A stretch of DNA of 64,000 nucleotides from Dryocosmus kuriphilus (GCA_038277395.1 CM076197.1:80151951-80215950); one strand, 5' to 3'. Positions 51,535 through 63,070 are shown, counted from the stretch's first letter. The notes: generated by a model from the sequence alone, not told the origin. Program-made: numbers and translations.

Positions 51535-52754
51535 AGATTAAGTCAGATATGTATCCTTAAATTAATCTTTTTCAGAACCAGTACACTTTTATCCAGATGA
51601 GGGTCTTGAGCCACGATCTGGATAATCGTGTTTTACAGAACTCGCAGTGTTAATTGATAGATATTTCTCCTGATCTCATCAAATAACAATCAACCCTATT
51701 AACTTCTAATGCTTTTCTGTTAATATATAACAATATTTTAAATTATTTTGTCAAAACTGCGTCGGCTCCAGCTTCTGTGGTATGTACCGTATGTCAAACT
51801 TATTTATAAAAAGAACAATGCGGAACTAAATTAAATGTCTGGTTTTTTGCTGAAAAAAAGCGCTGAAGACTTAAATATATTATTGAAAAAATCTTAAGAA
51901 CAAATAACTCACATTGTAAATGATAAAGTTATTTTAATTTGAAATTGTTAATTGCATACTGATGAGCATCTAAATTCTAATAAAGAAAAGATCACTCATC
52001 ACATTTTATGAAAGAAATTTTAGTTTAGTTTAGATTTTTAGTTGATAAACAACATAAAAAAAAATCCCCTTATCATACAAATCTAACCTTTCACGAATTA
52101 TCCAGATCGGAAAAATGAAACTGAGAATAAAAACATATTATTACGCTGTTTCTGAAAATTAAAAGGGTTCTTTTGTGAAAAGTTTTAAAGTTAAGTGTTC
52201 TGCTAATACAAGAAATAAAAGAAACAGCTTTTACAAAATTCTATTTGCGAGTCTATTTCAGTTAAATTGAAAAATTAGCAGAGGGTAAAAGTTACTTCGC
52301 CATGTAGCAAACACATTTTTAAATTTTTTAATTTAATAACGACAAGTAAGTGGTAAAACGCATTATGGTATACAATCTCTTTTTGATATTGTTACTTTTA
52401 AAAAATTAGTGCACTTCGTTTAATTCAAATATAATGTTATTCTTACGTATTATTCAGTTTAGGGATCTATCCAGTTGAGGGCACTCTCCCCTATAATGGT
52501 GGAGATTTCAAATGTAGATTTTAATTTGGTAGAATCGCTATCACCCCTATGGCTTAATCCACAAAATGACGTCAAGCCAATTTTCCGAGTTTTTCGTGAT
52601 ACTTTTTCATTAGTGTCACGTTTTAGTGGACCCCTTCCTCCCTCCGAACAGCGTGACGTCATTTGTGAACGAAGCCTATTAAAAAGACAATTTTTATTTA
52701 CCTTTATATTTATTTATTATATTATTTCATTGCTTTTAATTTAATAAATAATTG
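51535..52754. other. AT-rich DNA with MITE-like relics
   Basis: 52460-52495 (ATCCAGTTGAGGGCACTCTC) resembles part of the 51000 palindrome arm. 52545-52675, with GACGTCATTTGTGAACGAAGCC and an upstream CACAAAATGACGTC, looks like a degenerate short TIR element. No gene. Confidence 0.4.
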
Positions 52755-53302
52755 TTACATTCTCATCAGAGAAGGTATTAGATTTATGCAAAATTAGACT
52801 TTCGCGGATTTCATGAAATCTCCACGTTTTGAGACCTCCTGAATCCGAAAAATCTGCCCGCTTCGCGGGCACATTCTCATCGCGCGCTTCGCGCGACGCA
52901 TGAGCGCGCCTTGGGCGCGCGTCTGTTGGCACTCGCGCTTCGCGCTCGATAGATTATTCACCTCGCGCTACGCGCTCGGTGTTTATGGATCGTATATACC
53001 TTTGAATTAAAAATTACAAAAGAAATTATTTTACTTAAGGCTCTATCGCCCTTAAGGAATACATTTTCATCATGACACTCGCGCTTCGCGCTTCGCGCTC
53101 TCTAATTACATTTTTTTAAAAACACATTGTAGATTGGTAAAGCTCATTGTGATTTTCCAAATTTTCACAATACAGGATTTCGATTCTTAAAAGTAAAACG
53201 ATGAGTCTTATAAATAAATTTTGTAGCTCTTTCCAAGGTGAACAATTCTGCTTTTTGTTTTTTTTACATAAATCTAATATCTTCTCTGATGAGAATGTAA
53301 AA
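52755..53302 (+). mobile_element. Family Q fragments, rearranged
   Basis: 52755-52850 is the family's 3' terminal ~95 bp in reverse (TTACATTCTCATCAGAGAAGG ... ATCCGAAAA). From 52852 a forward 5' part (TCTGCCCGCTTCGCGGGC onward) runs to ~53255 and is joined directly to the last ~35 bp of the element (ending GATGAGAATGTAA, 53302), an internal deletion derivative. Confidence 0.7.
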
Positions 53303-54256
53303 AACGGGTTTTACGACGGTGTCTGTCTGTCTGTTTTTGTCGTCGTTGTCGTCGTTGTCGTCGTCGTTGGAGTCTGTTCCCACGATAACTTTCGAAGTAC
53401 TAATCGGATTGGAGTGCGTTTTGGTACACTTCTTTAAGGGGTAAAAAGAAAGGACGAGTTCGTTAACCAACAGTTTTTGACCAACGGTTATGGTTTTATC
53501 CATCAAAAACTGTTTTCACTTTTATCAAAAAATCCATCTTCCGGCTAAACTATGAGAGGTGCAAAAAAAATGTAAGAAAGTAAAATTGTTCATCTTAAAA
53601 AAATCTATAAATTCTGTTTTAACCATTTTTTGATAAAATCCACGGTTTTTGTTTTAATCGATAAAACGTTATTAAAAATAAAAGATTTCAAATTTCCTGC
53701 CAAACTATGGAAGATACGGAAAAATAATAACAAACAAAGTTGTTCCTCTCAAAAAGATCTACAAATTTGCTTTCTATCATTTTTTCGAGTAGACGCGTAG
53801 TTTTTGAGTTATTCGTGAAATATATTATGAAATATAAAGAAAACCACTTTTCAGCAAAACTATGCAAGATACGAGAAAATATTAACAAGCAGAATTGTTC
53901 ACCTTGGAAAGAGCTACAAAATTTATTTATAAGACTCATCGTTTTACTTTTAAGAATCGAAATCCTGTATTGTGAAAATTTGGAAAATCACAAAGAGCTT
54001 TACCAATCTACAACGTGTTTTAAAAAAATGTAATTATCGAGCGCGAAGCGCGAGTGTCATGATGAGAATGTATTCCTTAAGGGCGATAGAGCCTTAAGTA
54101 AATAATTTCTTTGGGAATTTTTAATTTAAAGGTTTATACGCTCCATAAACACCGAGCGTGAAGCGCGAAGCGCGAGTGCCAACAGACGCGCGCCACAGGC
54201 GCGCTCATACTTCGCGCGAAGCGCGCGATGAGAATGTGCCCGCGAAGCGGGCAGAT
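53303..54256 (-). mobile_element. Family Q element, inverted copy
   Basis: Reads as the reverse complement of copy c, from ACGACGGTGTCTGTCTGTC through the AT-rich body to GATGAGAATGTGCCCGCGAAGCGGGCAG at 54230-54256. Together with the forward fragment it forms an inverted pair. Confidence 0.8.
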
Positions 54257-56212
54257 TTTTTTAAAATATGCTTAATCGATAGGAACTGGGAAAAAGACTG
54301 GAAAAGTCAGGGATTATTTTTTCAATATTTGAATAGATACCCTGAAATTTTATGGCGCACCGCGCACCAGCGTCATCTTCGAGTTGGAACCTTTCTATTT
54401 GGATGAATTTGAGTATTTTAATAACACTAAATCTAAAGTCCCAAAAAATTTCACATAGAAAGAAGCCTAAGAAGATTGTTAAAAAATAAAAAATTATCAG
54501 AAAGAATTCCAGCTGATAGCAGAACATCATTCTAAGAATCGCAAACGACATAACTGCGAGTGTTGGCATACTCTTTAACTTCCCGGAATTCCACCGACCT
54601 TCTCAGCTACCTTTGCTCGCTTCCTTTTCGCTTCCTGTTTCCGCTCATCTTTCCTCGCGTCAGCAAATCCGTGTAAAGCCGTTCGACTATCACCACAGGA
54701 TGCTGCAGCTGCGCTGGTTTCGCGGTTGCGAAATCCTCCACATATATAACGGACTTTCCCGAACACTGTGAGGGAACCTATCGATAGGTATTATCGAGAA
54801 TCCAGATACTAGCAACTTGATTCTAGTCTCTGCTTTCTTCCAGGAATAAATCCCTTTTTGAATGTGTGTGTTTCTATATGGATTTTAAAAATTTGCCCTA
54901 TTCATCTTTCGTAAAAGTGGCATCAGATTTTAGTGTTTGCTGTAAATGTACCATTTCAACTGAAGAAGAATTCAAGTTTTAGTCAACGCTGGAACTAATG
55001 TCGGTTTTTGTTTCCATGTGAATTCGACCAGACAGAAATGGTAGTGACGTTTATTTCCTTCAAAATCCAAAATTTGTGCCTTAATATCCTAAATTTCGTT
55101 ATTAATTAAAAAAAAATTAAATTTTTGAATGTTTACAAAATAATTTTTTCAAAGAAAAGTTTTAAAAGTCAAAGGAATACAGTGTAACTAACGTTTTCCC
55201 GTTTTTTTTTTGCATGTAGTTGAGGAATCAGTAAGGGAAAAAACTATTTTGCACAAAAATTCACATTTTTAGAGTTACTCAAAAAACGGTTCAAAATATC
55301 GAAAATTGCTGCAGTAGTTTTTTTTTGTAGAACTCTTCAAGATGAACGACGTTTCCTTTGAATCTTTTCTCGTGTCAACCAAATATTTTGTTTTTCATAA
55401 AATTGGCCTTCATTTTTTTTAAGTTTTAAAGCTGCTTTAAAATTTCTGTGCAGATTTCGAAAATTGAAGAGACTCCTCACAAGAATCAGAAAGAAGTTAT
55501 TATATTCATTGTTTTACTAAGTTTCATATTATTATCATAATTATTATAATGGAAGTATATAAATAAACAATTATTTATGAATAATATAAATGCAATGTAA
55601 ATTTAGGTTTACATATCTGTATAATGTATATAGTTATATCGTTAATCATAATTTATTAATCATACTATATGTACAATAGGGTGTGTCAATGAAAAAAAAT
55701 ATTGTTTTTTAGATCTCACCCCTCATTTTCTTTCGTTTGGAAAAAAATGAAATTACTTAAAGTTGTTTTTACAATTATAAACAGAACAGCAGCCCTTTAA
55801 AGCGAATTAACCACCCCCTGTACAGGTTGAAAATATGTATTTTTTTTCATTTGATTTCCTACGCAATTCACAAATTTTTTATTAAGTGATTTGAAAAAAC
55901 TTAGATTAGTTGTGAGAACCGGTGTTTGTTAAAATTCACCCTTTAAAAATTAAAGAAACACCCCTTTCGAATTTCCAAACTAAATTTTTGTTTGCTTTAA
56001 AATTTTGAAAATATTTCTTTTAAATGTAGACCTGAACTGACTTGATTAAGCGTATGAAACATTGTGACAACTGGGAATAATACAAACCCTTCTAGGTGAA
56101 AAACCACCCCTAAAAATCTGAAAAACGTATATTTACTTTCTATATATAGTGAAGAACATATAGATGTAATCCTTCTTAGAATTTAGTGTCCGGGCATATA
56201 TCATTAAATAAA
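54257..56212. other. Mostly AT-rich, gene-free
   Basis: A GC-richer block at 54560-54790 includes a 63-codon minus-strand frame (54575-54766) rich in Ala, Arg and Lys (SAAAASCGDSRTALHGFADA, KDERKQEAKRKRAK). I do not recognise it and codon bias alone is weak support. The rest is AT-rich with no motif. Confidence 0.4.
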
Positions 56213-56274
56213 TAAGACCAAAGGTCAAAGCGACGACTTCCAGACAATTGTCATTCATTGAAAATTTAACGTGA

Positions 56275-56305
56275 CGTTTCGGAATTAATCTAATTCCCTC
56301 TTCAG
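56275..56305 (-). ncRNA. Hammerhead-like motif (best stem II)
   Basis: On the minus strand: CTGAAGA (fits CTGANGA), G, GGAATT-AGATT-AATTCC (6 perfect pairs), GAAACG-TCA-CGT, giving a three-pair stem III (ACG/CGT) with T after it. Stem I is not obvious. Confidence 0.55.
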
Positions 56306-57250
56306 ACAGATCAATTTAACTTCAAAAGTGTCATATAAAAATCTGATAATTTTGTGAGTGCTCGTATCAATTTGTTAATATTTGATATTGTAAAGAACTA
56401 TTGAAACTGAATATAAAAGTAAAAAAACTTTTCAGCGTATCCGTTAGATGAATTTGAATTAACATTGAAAATTTAAATTTAAAACCAAACTGGAGCTACA
56501 GTCCAGCTACATTGATGTAAATACGAGCACTGTTACTCCTGCATTCCATCAAAAAGTCCTTCTTGGCCGAGGCTTTTCTTATTTCTTCATTAACATTAAT
56601 CCAGTCCTTAGTAGTATAATAAACTACATATCCAAAATTATGAAATATCCAGTTGAGAAACATGATGAAAAACGCAATACTAGTCCATACGTATAAATAT
56701 ATAGTGAAGAACATATAGATGTACCCTTCTTAAAATTTATTCAAAAGCGTCATATAAAAATCTAATAATTTTGTCAGTGCTCGTATCAATTTGTTAATAT
56801 TTGATATTGTAAAGAACTATTGAAACTGAGTATAAAAGTAAAAAAACTTTTTAGCTCTCTATGTGTTCTTCACTATATATTTATACGCATGGACTAGTAT
56901 TGCGTTTTTCATCATGTTTCTCAACTGCATGAAGCTTATTATACTACTAAGGACTGGATTAATGTTAATGAAGAAATAAAAAAAGCCTCGGCCAAGAAGG
57001 ACTTTTTGATGGAATGCAAGAGTAACAGTGCTCGTATTTACATTAATGGAGCTGGACTGTAGCTCCAGGTTGGTTTTAAATTTAAATTTTCAATGTTAAT
57101 TCAAATTCATCTAACACCCTAAAAAAATTTTTTTTACTTTTATACTCAGTTTCAATAGTTCTTTACAATATCAAATATTAACAAATTGATACGAGCACTC
57201 AAAAAATTATCAGATTTTTATATGACACTTTTGAAGTTAAATTGATCTGT

Positions 57251-57274
57251 CTGAATTAGATTAATTCCGAAACG
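57251..57274 (+). ncRNA. Deleted hammerhead-like motif
   Basis: CTGA-ATTAGATTAATTCC-GAAACG: same locus in the right arm, but about 7 bases of the core and stem II are missing, so it cannot fold as a hammerhead. Confidence 0.5.
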
Positions 57275-57342
57275 TCACGTTAGATTTTCAATAAATGACA
57301 ATTGTCTGGAAGTTGTCGCTTTGACCTTTGGTCTTATTTACT

Positions 57343-57569
57343 TTCTACATGATTTTAGTTGTGATTAATTTCACAAGTTTCTCTTTGAGTGTATTCAAAA
57401 GATGCAGAAGAGTTAACAGAACCTGTGTTGATAAAAATTCACTCTTCAAATGGAGAAAACGCCCCCATACAAATAAAAAACATAGCATTGTGTTCTTTCT
57501 TTACAATGTTTTATAATATTTTCTGAAACATCAGATATGCATATAGATATAGAATGCTCTCTATGTACG
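57343..57569. other. No feature seen
   Basis: AT-rich junction between the palindrome and the Ty3/gypsy remnant. A 62-codon frame over it is not convincing. Confidence 0.4.
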
Positions 57570-58200
57570 CATAACAAAAGTCCAATTCTCGAATAACTTC
57601 ATCGATGAATCGCTGGAATGTTTGAGCCGCGTACCTTAAACTGAAAGTCATGAAGGGAAATTACAGCAATCCAAATGGTGTGGTTATCGCCGTTTTCTCT
57701 ATGCCCTCCTCATTGATAGGAATTTGACTGAACGCTTTCACTAGATTGACAGTTGAAAAAAATTGTTTTGCCATTCATTCTCTTCTGTGGGCACCATGTG
57801 AAGCGGGCTTCGGGGCTTGCCCGGCAGCTCTTCGATGGACGTGCTATTCCGAGTTTGATCATAGAATCAAATTCTCTCTCGATGTTATGTTTTGTCCTAT
57901 GATTTACTCTTTCGGTGCACCACGTGGTCTTGTTATGTCCGGAAAGCGCGATAAAAGTTCATGGTATGGTGACGGACTATAGCTACAGTCCTTATACTTG
58001 GCACATCACAATCTCTACTCAATGCTTGTTCATTACTCACCAGGAGAGTCGATGCATCTATTAACCGTCTATTGCGAGCATCCAATAATAAGCTGAAGAA
58101 TGATAAAAAATCGACACCGATTATAGATTTTGACACGTGAGCGACTACAAACCTCCAAGCAAAGTCTCGACCGCGCACAGTTCATATTTAGACTTTTCAC
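57570..58200 (-). pseudogene. Ty3/gypsy pol fragment (protease end, RT start)
   Basis: The protease C-half reads FAWRFVVAHVSKSIIGVDFL and LLLDARNRRLIDA, followed by a linker and the RT blocks KAFSQIPINEEGIEKTAITT, PFGLL and AAQTFQRFIDEV (57740-57580). Frames alternate and contain stops (the L-to-stop after PFGLL). The catalytic YxDD region is absent because the element ends first. Confidence 0.75.
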
Positions 58201-58329
58201 GCGATTCTCGTATTAAAGATCGAGGAAGGACGCATAAATCAGCACCCAGCATCTATCAAAAATAAATATTTCGTGACTTTATCCGTTATAAAAATTCGGC
58301 GAGAGGTTGTTTGGCACGGCTCGTCCGCC

Positions 58330-59110
58330 GATATTAACGACTGCCCAGTGCCCATAACATTTCCCTCACCAACCGAACACGGCGTGAAGCATTTTTCCGC
58401 GTCTTTCCCGAATCTCCAGTGATACCATGACGTATCGTCTTTGCCACGTTTTTTCGATTGAGAACGAGAACGTTATCACGAGTACCGACTTTGATCACGG
58501 CCGCGCTCTCCAGACGTGGAAGGTGTCCTCTTCTCAACGATTGCACGACGCGAGGTAGCTAATTCCTGATGAAAATTGAGATTCATTCTTTGGAATTGAG
58601 CTGTGAGCATTGCTTTTTTGTCTTGAGTTGCGGCTGCTGCATGACACCTGTGATGGCATTTGCAAGTTCAGCTACTTCATCGAGCTCTCTGTCTGTTTGT
58701 GTTGCTAAGATTTCTTGCACGTATTGGGGCAGAACTCAGAAGTCCTAGCCACAAAGTGCATAGCCGTCGAAGGAAAGTTGACGGTTTCCGATCACCGAGT
58801 TTTTTATATTCGAGCAATCGACGCGTCTTCTCCTCTTGTGACGTGCTCAGTTTCTTAATTAGTTCTGTTTTTAATTTTTTCGTATTGATTACTTAGGGGC
58901 GGAATTACAATCACGTCACGAACCTCCTGCGCGACCTGTGTGTCTAAAGTACCAACGGCGTACCCGAATTTTGTTCATGCTCACCTTCATGTCAAATTGG
59001 AGCATACGCACAGCTACACGATTCACTGTCAAGGAATCTGAGACCGACTATTCGAGAGCCCGTTTGCGTTATCTGACTCTGTGTTCGGCATTGCAACACA
59101 GAGTTATGTG
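58330..59110 (-). pseudogene. Ty3/gypsy gag fragment
   Basis: The probable start is near 59095. Recognisable blocks: VAQEVRDVIVIPP, YEKIK, LPQYVQEILATQTDRELDEV, AELANAITGVM, and near 58430-58380 a knuckle-like H-W-R-F-G-K-D-A-E-K-C-F-x-P-C. That last motif is the C-terminal CCHC-like signature of insect Mag/gypsy gags. The pieces are in several frames. Confidence 0.7.
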
Positions 59111-59184
59111 CGATTGAAAAGACGTACTGCACTAATCACCTAAAATTCCACAAACACCATACTTTCCCACCCTTATCTCTTGTT

Positions 59185-59204
59185 GCGTAGTTCGGCGGTC
59201 ACCA
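59185..59204 (-). other. Primer-binding-site-like motif of the Ty3/gypsy remnant
   Basis: The minus strand reads TGGTGACCGCCGAACTACGC, close to the TGGTGACC-type tRNA-complementary site directly downstream of the 5' LTR in Mag-like elements. It lies ~90 bp upstream of the gag start. Confidence 0.45.
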
Positions 59205-59521
59205 CTTGTAGGAATTGATGTTGGGAATTTGAAATAATTTCACAGTAGGGACAGACACTATTTAACTTCATTCTGACGTCACACATTACAAAGCTCGGAG
59301 CTGAACTTCTTCCTGGCTGTCGTAAAATTTGGAAACGTACTGACCAGCTAAAAGCTATTTAAGAGAAGGTACACATTGCACATGCAGGATGAAGTTAACC
59401 TTAACTACCTGAAAGTAAGAAATCTACAGAACTATGCTGAAATCACGACGAAGTTCAACTCTGAGGAATATTTGAAGGAAATAATATTTTTATTACACTG
59501 AATATTGCGAGGATGATATTC
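59205..59521. other. Unassigned sequence between gypsy remnant and foldback
   Basis: May contain the remains of the gypsy LTR, but no second copy is present for comparison. Confidence 0.3.
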
Positions 59522-61575
59522 CATCTCTGTGAAGTTCCACCCCCACTATTCAAAATTCAAAATTTTTTTTCGGAGTTCTGAGTAGACTTATCATAATTCT
59601 AGAGCTCCTGATGCTTTTCGAAAATAGTTCCGACGAATTTACCCCTCAAAAAATAAATTTTGAAAAAAATACATGTCCCCTCAGTTTGTCAAAAACCTAT
59701 TTTTTTCGCGCTATTTTTTCTACTTTAAGGATTTCTAGAGTTCTACAAAAAATAAATTCAGAAAAATTAAAAATCCAAAAAATTACAGCATTTTGAAAAT
59801 TGTAATAACATATGGGAAATTTTTCTTCAAAAGTTTCAGGTGTTCTGCTGAGAGTTCTGTTCCTCTCCCAAAGAGTTCTATCGAAAAGTCTTTTACCATT
59901 TTTCGATCAAATCAAAATCCAAAATGCTACGTGACTTTAAAGATACCCATACCCAAAAATTTCCATTTTCAAAATTGTAAGAGTTTCAGAAATTCTGTTG
60001 AGAGTTCTGTTCTTCCACTAAAGATTTTTATCGAAAAGTTCTATTTCATTTTTCGATTAAATTCCAAAATCTACGGGACTTTAAAATCCAAAAAATGCTA
60101 GTTCCAGGAGTTCTGGGACTTTAAATGTCCTATACCAATTTTCAATTAAATCAAAATCCAAGATGCTACGGGACTTTAAAGATATCCAAAAATTTCATTT
60201 TCAAAATTTTAAGAGTTCCAGGAGTTTTGTTGAGAGTTCTGTTCTTCCACTAAAGATTTTTATCGAGAGTTCTATTTCATTTTTCTTAAATCAAAATCCA
60301 AAATGCTACCCCAAAAATTTCCATTTTCAAAATTTTGCAGGAGTTCTGAAGTTCTCTTGTCCTATAAAGAGTTCTTGCGAAATGTCCTATTTTCAATTAA
60401 ATCAAAATCCAAGATGCTACGGGACTTTAAAGATATCCAAAAATTTCCATTTTCAAAATTTTAAGAGTTCCAGGAGTTTTGTTGAGAGTTCTGTTCCTCC
60501 ACCAAAGAGTTCTATCGAAAATCCGTATACCATTTTTCGAGTAAATTAAAATCCAAAATGCTACGGGACTTTAAAGATACTCAAAAATTTTGATTTTGGA
60601 AATTTTCAGAGTTCCAAGAGTTCTGATGACAGTTCTGTTCCTCCCTTCGAAGAGTTCTTTCGAAATGTCTTATACCATTCTTCGATTAAATCAAAATCCA
60701 AAATGTTACGGGACTTTAAAGATATCCAAAAATTTCCATTTTCAAAATTTTAAGAGTTCCAGGAGTTCTGATGAGAGCTTTATTCCTCCCCCAAAGAGTT
60801 CTTGCGAAATATCCTATACTATTTTCCGATTAAATTAAAATCCAAAATGCTACGGGACTTTAAAGATACCCAAAATTTTTACTTTGAAAATGTTCAGAGT
60901 TCTAGGAGTTCTGATGAGAGTTCTGTTCCTCCATCAAAGAGTTCTTTCGAAATGTCCTATACCATTTTGCGATTAAATCAAAATCCAAAATGCTACGGGG
61001 CTTTAAAGATACCCAAAAATTTTGATTTTGGAAATTTTCAGAGTTCCAGGAGTTGTGATGAAAGTTTTATTCCTCCCTCAAAGAGTTCTTTTGAAATGTC
61101 CTATGCCTAAATTTCCAAAATCAAAATTTTTGGGTATCTTTAAAGTCCCGTAGCATTTTGGATTTTAATTTACTCGAAAAGTGGTATAGGACTTTTCGAT
61201 AGAACTCTTTGGGGGAGGAGCAGAACTCTCGGCAGAACTCCTGGAACTTTTGAAGAAAAATTTCCCGTATGATATTACAATTTTCAAAATGCTGTAATTT
61301 TTTTTTTTGAGATAAAATCGACGGAACTATTTTCGAAGAGCATCAGGAACTCTAGAAATATGCTAAGTCTACTAAGAATTCCGAAAAAAATTCCCTATTT
61401 CAAAAGTAGGGGGGAGCGTGAAGTTAGCCCCCCATTTTTAAGAACTGATATTTTTACCCTTCAAAGGTCAAAACTATTTCTAAAACCTATCAGGAACTCT
61501 AAACTATTGAAGAGGAACTCAAAACTCTAAAAAAAATTTTAACTTTTAATAGCGGGGGTGGAACTTCACAGGAAT
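59522..61575. mobile_element. Foldback element with 8-bp target duplication
   Basis: TGATATTC flanks both sides (59514-59521 and 61576-61583). Ends CTGTGAAGTTCCACCCCC and its complement. The left outer arm (about 59522-59830) is complementary to 61250-61575. The interior is a head-to-tail array of ~143-bp units followed by an inverted unit (61110-61240). Long inverted arms built of tandem repeats are the plan of FB-type elements, and the 8-bp duplication fits hAT-like mobilisation. Open frames across the array are by-products of the repeats. Confidence 0.85.
59900..61110 (+). repeat. ~143-bp tandem repeats inside the foldback element
   Basis: CTACGGGACTTTAAAGATA recurs near 60166, 60417, 60560, 60705, 60849 and 60992 (variants at 59930 and 60070), followed each time by CCAAAAATTT(C/T)CATTTT, AGAGTTCCAGGAGTTCTG and CAAAGAGTTCTTTCGAAATG blocks. 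The later units are the most regular. Confidence 0.9.
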
Positions 61576-61614
61576 TGATATTCGTCCACAAACTGCAGAC
61601 TTTTACAAGAAATT

Positions 61615-61874
61615 GCCCAGTGGGCACGAAAGTCCCAAAACGTTTTAAGGACGTCTTTAAAACGCCCTAAGTCAGGCCCCGTAACGTTCGAAAAACATGC
61701 AATGTTCTAAGGATATTTTTAGGACGTATTTGAAACATTGAACGTTTTTTGGACGTTTCTTGGCCTGACTTAGAACGTTTTTGTAGACGTTCTAAAAACG
61801 ACTTTTAAACTTTACGTACTAAAAACGCATTAAGGACGTTCTAAAAACATCTTTAAATTTCGTGCCCGCTGGGT
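61615..61874. mobile_element. MITE of the GCCCAGTGGGC family, copy 3
   Basis: GCCCAGTGGGCACGAAAGTC at the left and AAATTTCGTGCCCGCTGGG at the right. Internal AACGTTTTTTGGACGTTTC and AAGTCAGGCC/GGCCTGACTT blocks as in copies 1 and 2. Confidence 0.85.
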
Positions 61875-62042
61875 GTAGAAAGTTATTATATAAGGCACAT
61901 TTTGATAAAAGCACACCAATGATAACATTGCCTTTGCTAATTAAAAAGACCCGAATTATTGAAATGAACTGTAGAAATACCAAATGTTTTAGGCTAGTAA
62001 GTGGGAGTTTGCGCCCACAGTTGTTAATACAAGATTAATTTG

Positions 62043-62893
62043 CTGTCTCAACCAAATATTTTGTTGCTACGACGAAATTATTTTGTTGGCTCTTGTTTTA
62101 TTATGCTAAACAAAATTTTACTGAGTCGACATCTCGGTCAACATACCTATTTGGTAGGACCAGTTACATGCGCGATTACGCAGGCGCACTCTTGCCAAAA
62201 CCGCGTTTCCAATATGGCGCATATGCAGATACTGATGGAGAAAAATTAGTTAAATTTTGTTCTGTTTTAAGTTGATGAAACGTAGAATTGCGATAAAAGT
62301 GTAAACTAATCATTTTGAGAAGTTAGAAGGATAGATGGTGAGCAATATCATGCGTAAAAAATTTTAGATTAGTGGTATCTACCTCGGATGATGCTGATCA
62401 ACACCCTCAAGTGAAAATACTAACTGTGTTTCAGTTTGACACTTTATGTGAATAACTACGATTAAAGTTAAAGCTGAATTATCCAAACCCATCTGCTTTT
62501 CTGATTCATACGAATCAGACAGTGAGAAAAACAGATATTCAAGCAGACGAAAACACAATATCTGAAGGTTGAACTCTGATAGATATCTAATAAGATAGAT
62601 ACGGTTTAAAATCTCAGAAATATTTAAGAGATTATGGTATATTATCTTAGAAATCTGTCCCAGATAATATTGAGTTTTTATCTGCTTTAAAATCTATTTT
62701 TCTCAATTAAATACAATTTCGTTAGGTCTACAAAACTATTTGGTAAGGCTAACTAACGAATTCTGTTAAGTCAACAAAACATTTTATTAGCCTGAAAAAA
62801 AATGTGGTTTGGCCAACAAACTAGTTTTGTTGGCTGAAGAGCAACAACATTATTTTGTTTTTTGTTCGTCAAGCAAAATAGTTTTTTGAGGGC
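62043..62893. mobile_element. Inverted-repeat element with TTTTGTTGG motifs
   Basis: The left end (CTGTCTCAACCAAATATTTT, GTTGCTACGACGAAATTATT, TTGTTGGCTCTTG) and the complement of the right end (CTGCCCTCAAAAAACTATTT, TGCTTGACGAAC, CAAAATAATGTTGTTGCTC) are similar. ~850 bp, no ORF of note. A TCTGATTC-ATAC-GAATCAGA hairpin lies near 62500. Boundaries approximate. Confidence 0.5.
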
Positions 62894-63070
62894 AGTACTT
62901 TGAGTCTACCTTGTGAGATTAAATCCCTTTGAGTGTGTGTATGTATTTATATGTAGAATGTGTGTGCAGGAAAGTGGGACTAGTTTGGTCCGAGAGTGAA
63001 ATAGAGAGAACTACTATATGTAGATATTAGAGTGGAGACTTAGGTTGGGCTAGATGGCTATAGATATAAA

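Larger units (their letters stand above)
56213..57342. repeat. Hammerhead-bearing palindrome (~1.1 kb)
   Basis: Left arm 56213-56720 and right arm 56862-57342 are inverted (shared GACCAAAGGTCAAAGCGAC, ACAATTGTC, AATTTAACGTGACGTTTCG, GGACTGGATTAATGTTAATG). The spacer holds a third copy of the middle segment (about 56741-56850) in left-arm orientation. Each arm contains a short open frame ending INVNEEI(R/K)KASAKKDFLM and then ECxSNSARIYIN; its family is unknown. The left arm reads outward into an intact hammerhead-like motif. Confidence 0.85.
57570..59204 (-). mobile_element. Ty3/gypsy (Mag-like) retrotransposon remnant
   Basis: Minus-strand order is a primer-binding-site-like motif (59204-59185), gag, protease and the start of RT. 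The element stops inside RT near 57570 and no LTR is clearly delimited. Many stops and frameshifts occur. No envelope-type gene is seen. An ordinary insect LTR retrotransposon fragment, long dead. Confidence 0.8.

Noticed and set aside
57570..59204. Endogenous retrovirus or errantivirus
   Set aside because: Only gag, protease and a piece of RT of Mag-like type are visible; no envelope-type gene or second LTR.
59611..61110. Chain of Phe/Lys/Ser-rich open frames
   Set aside because: Translations of the 143-bp repeats in the foldback element.
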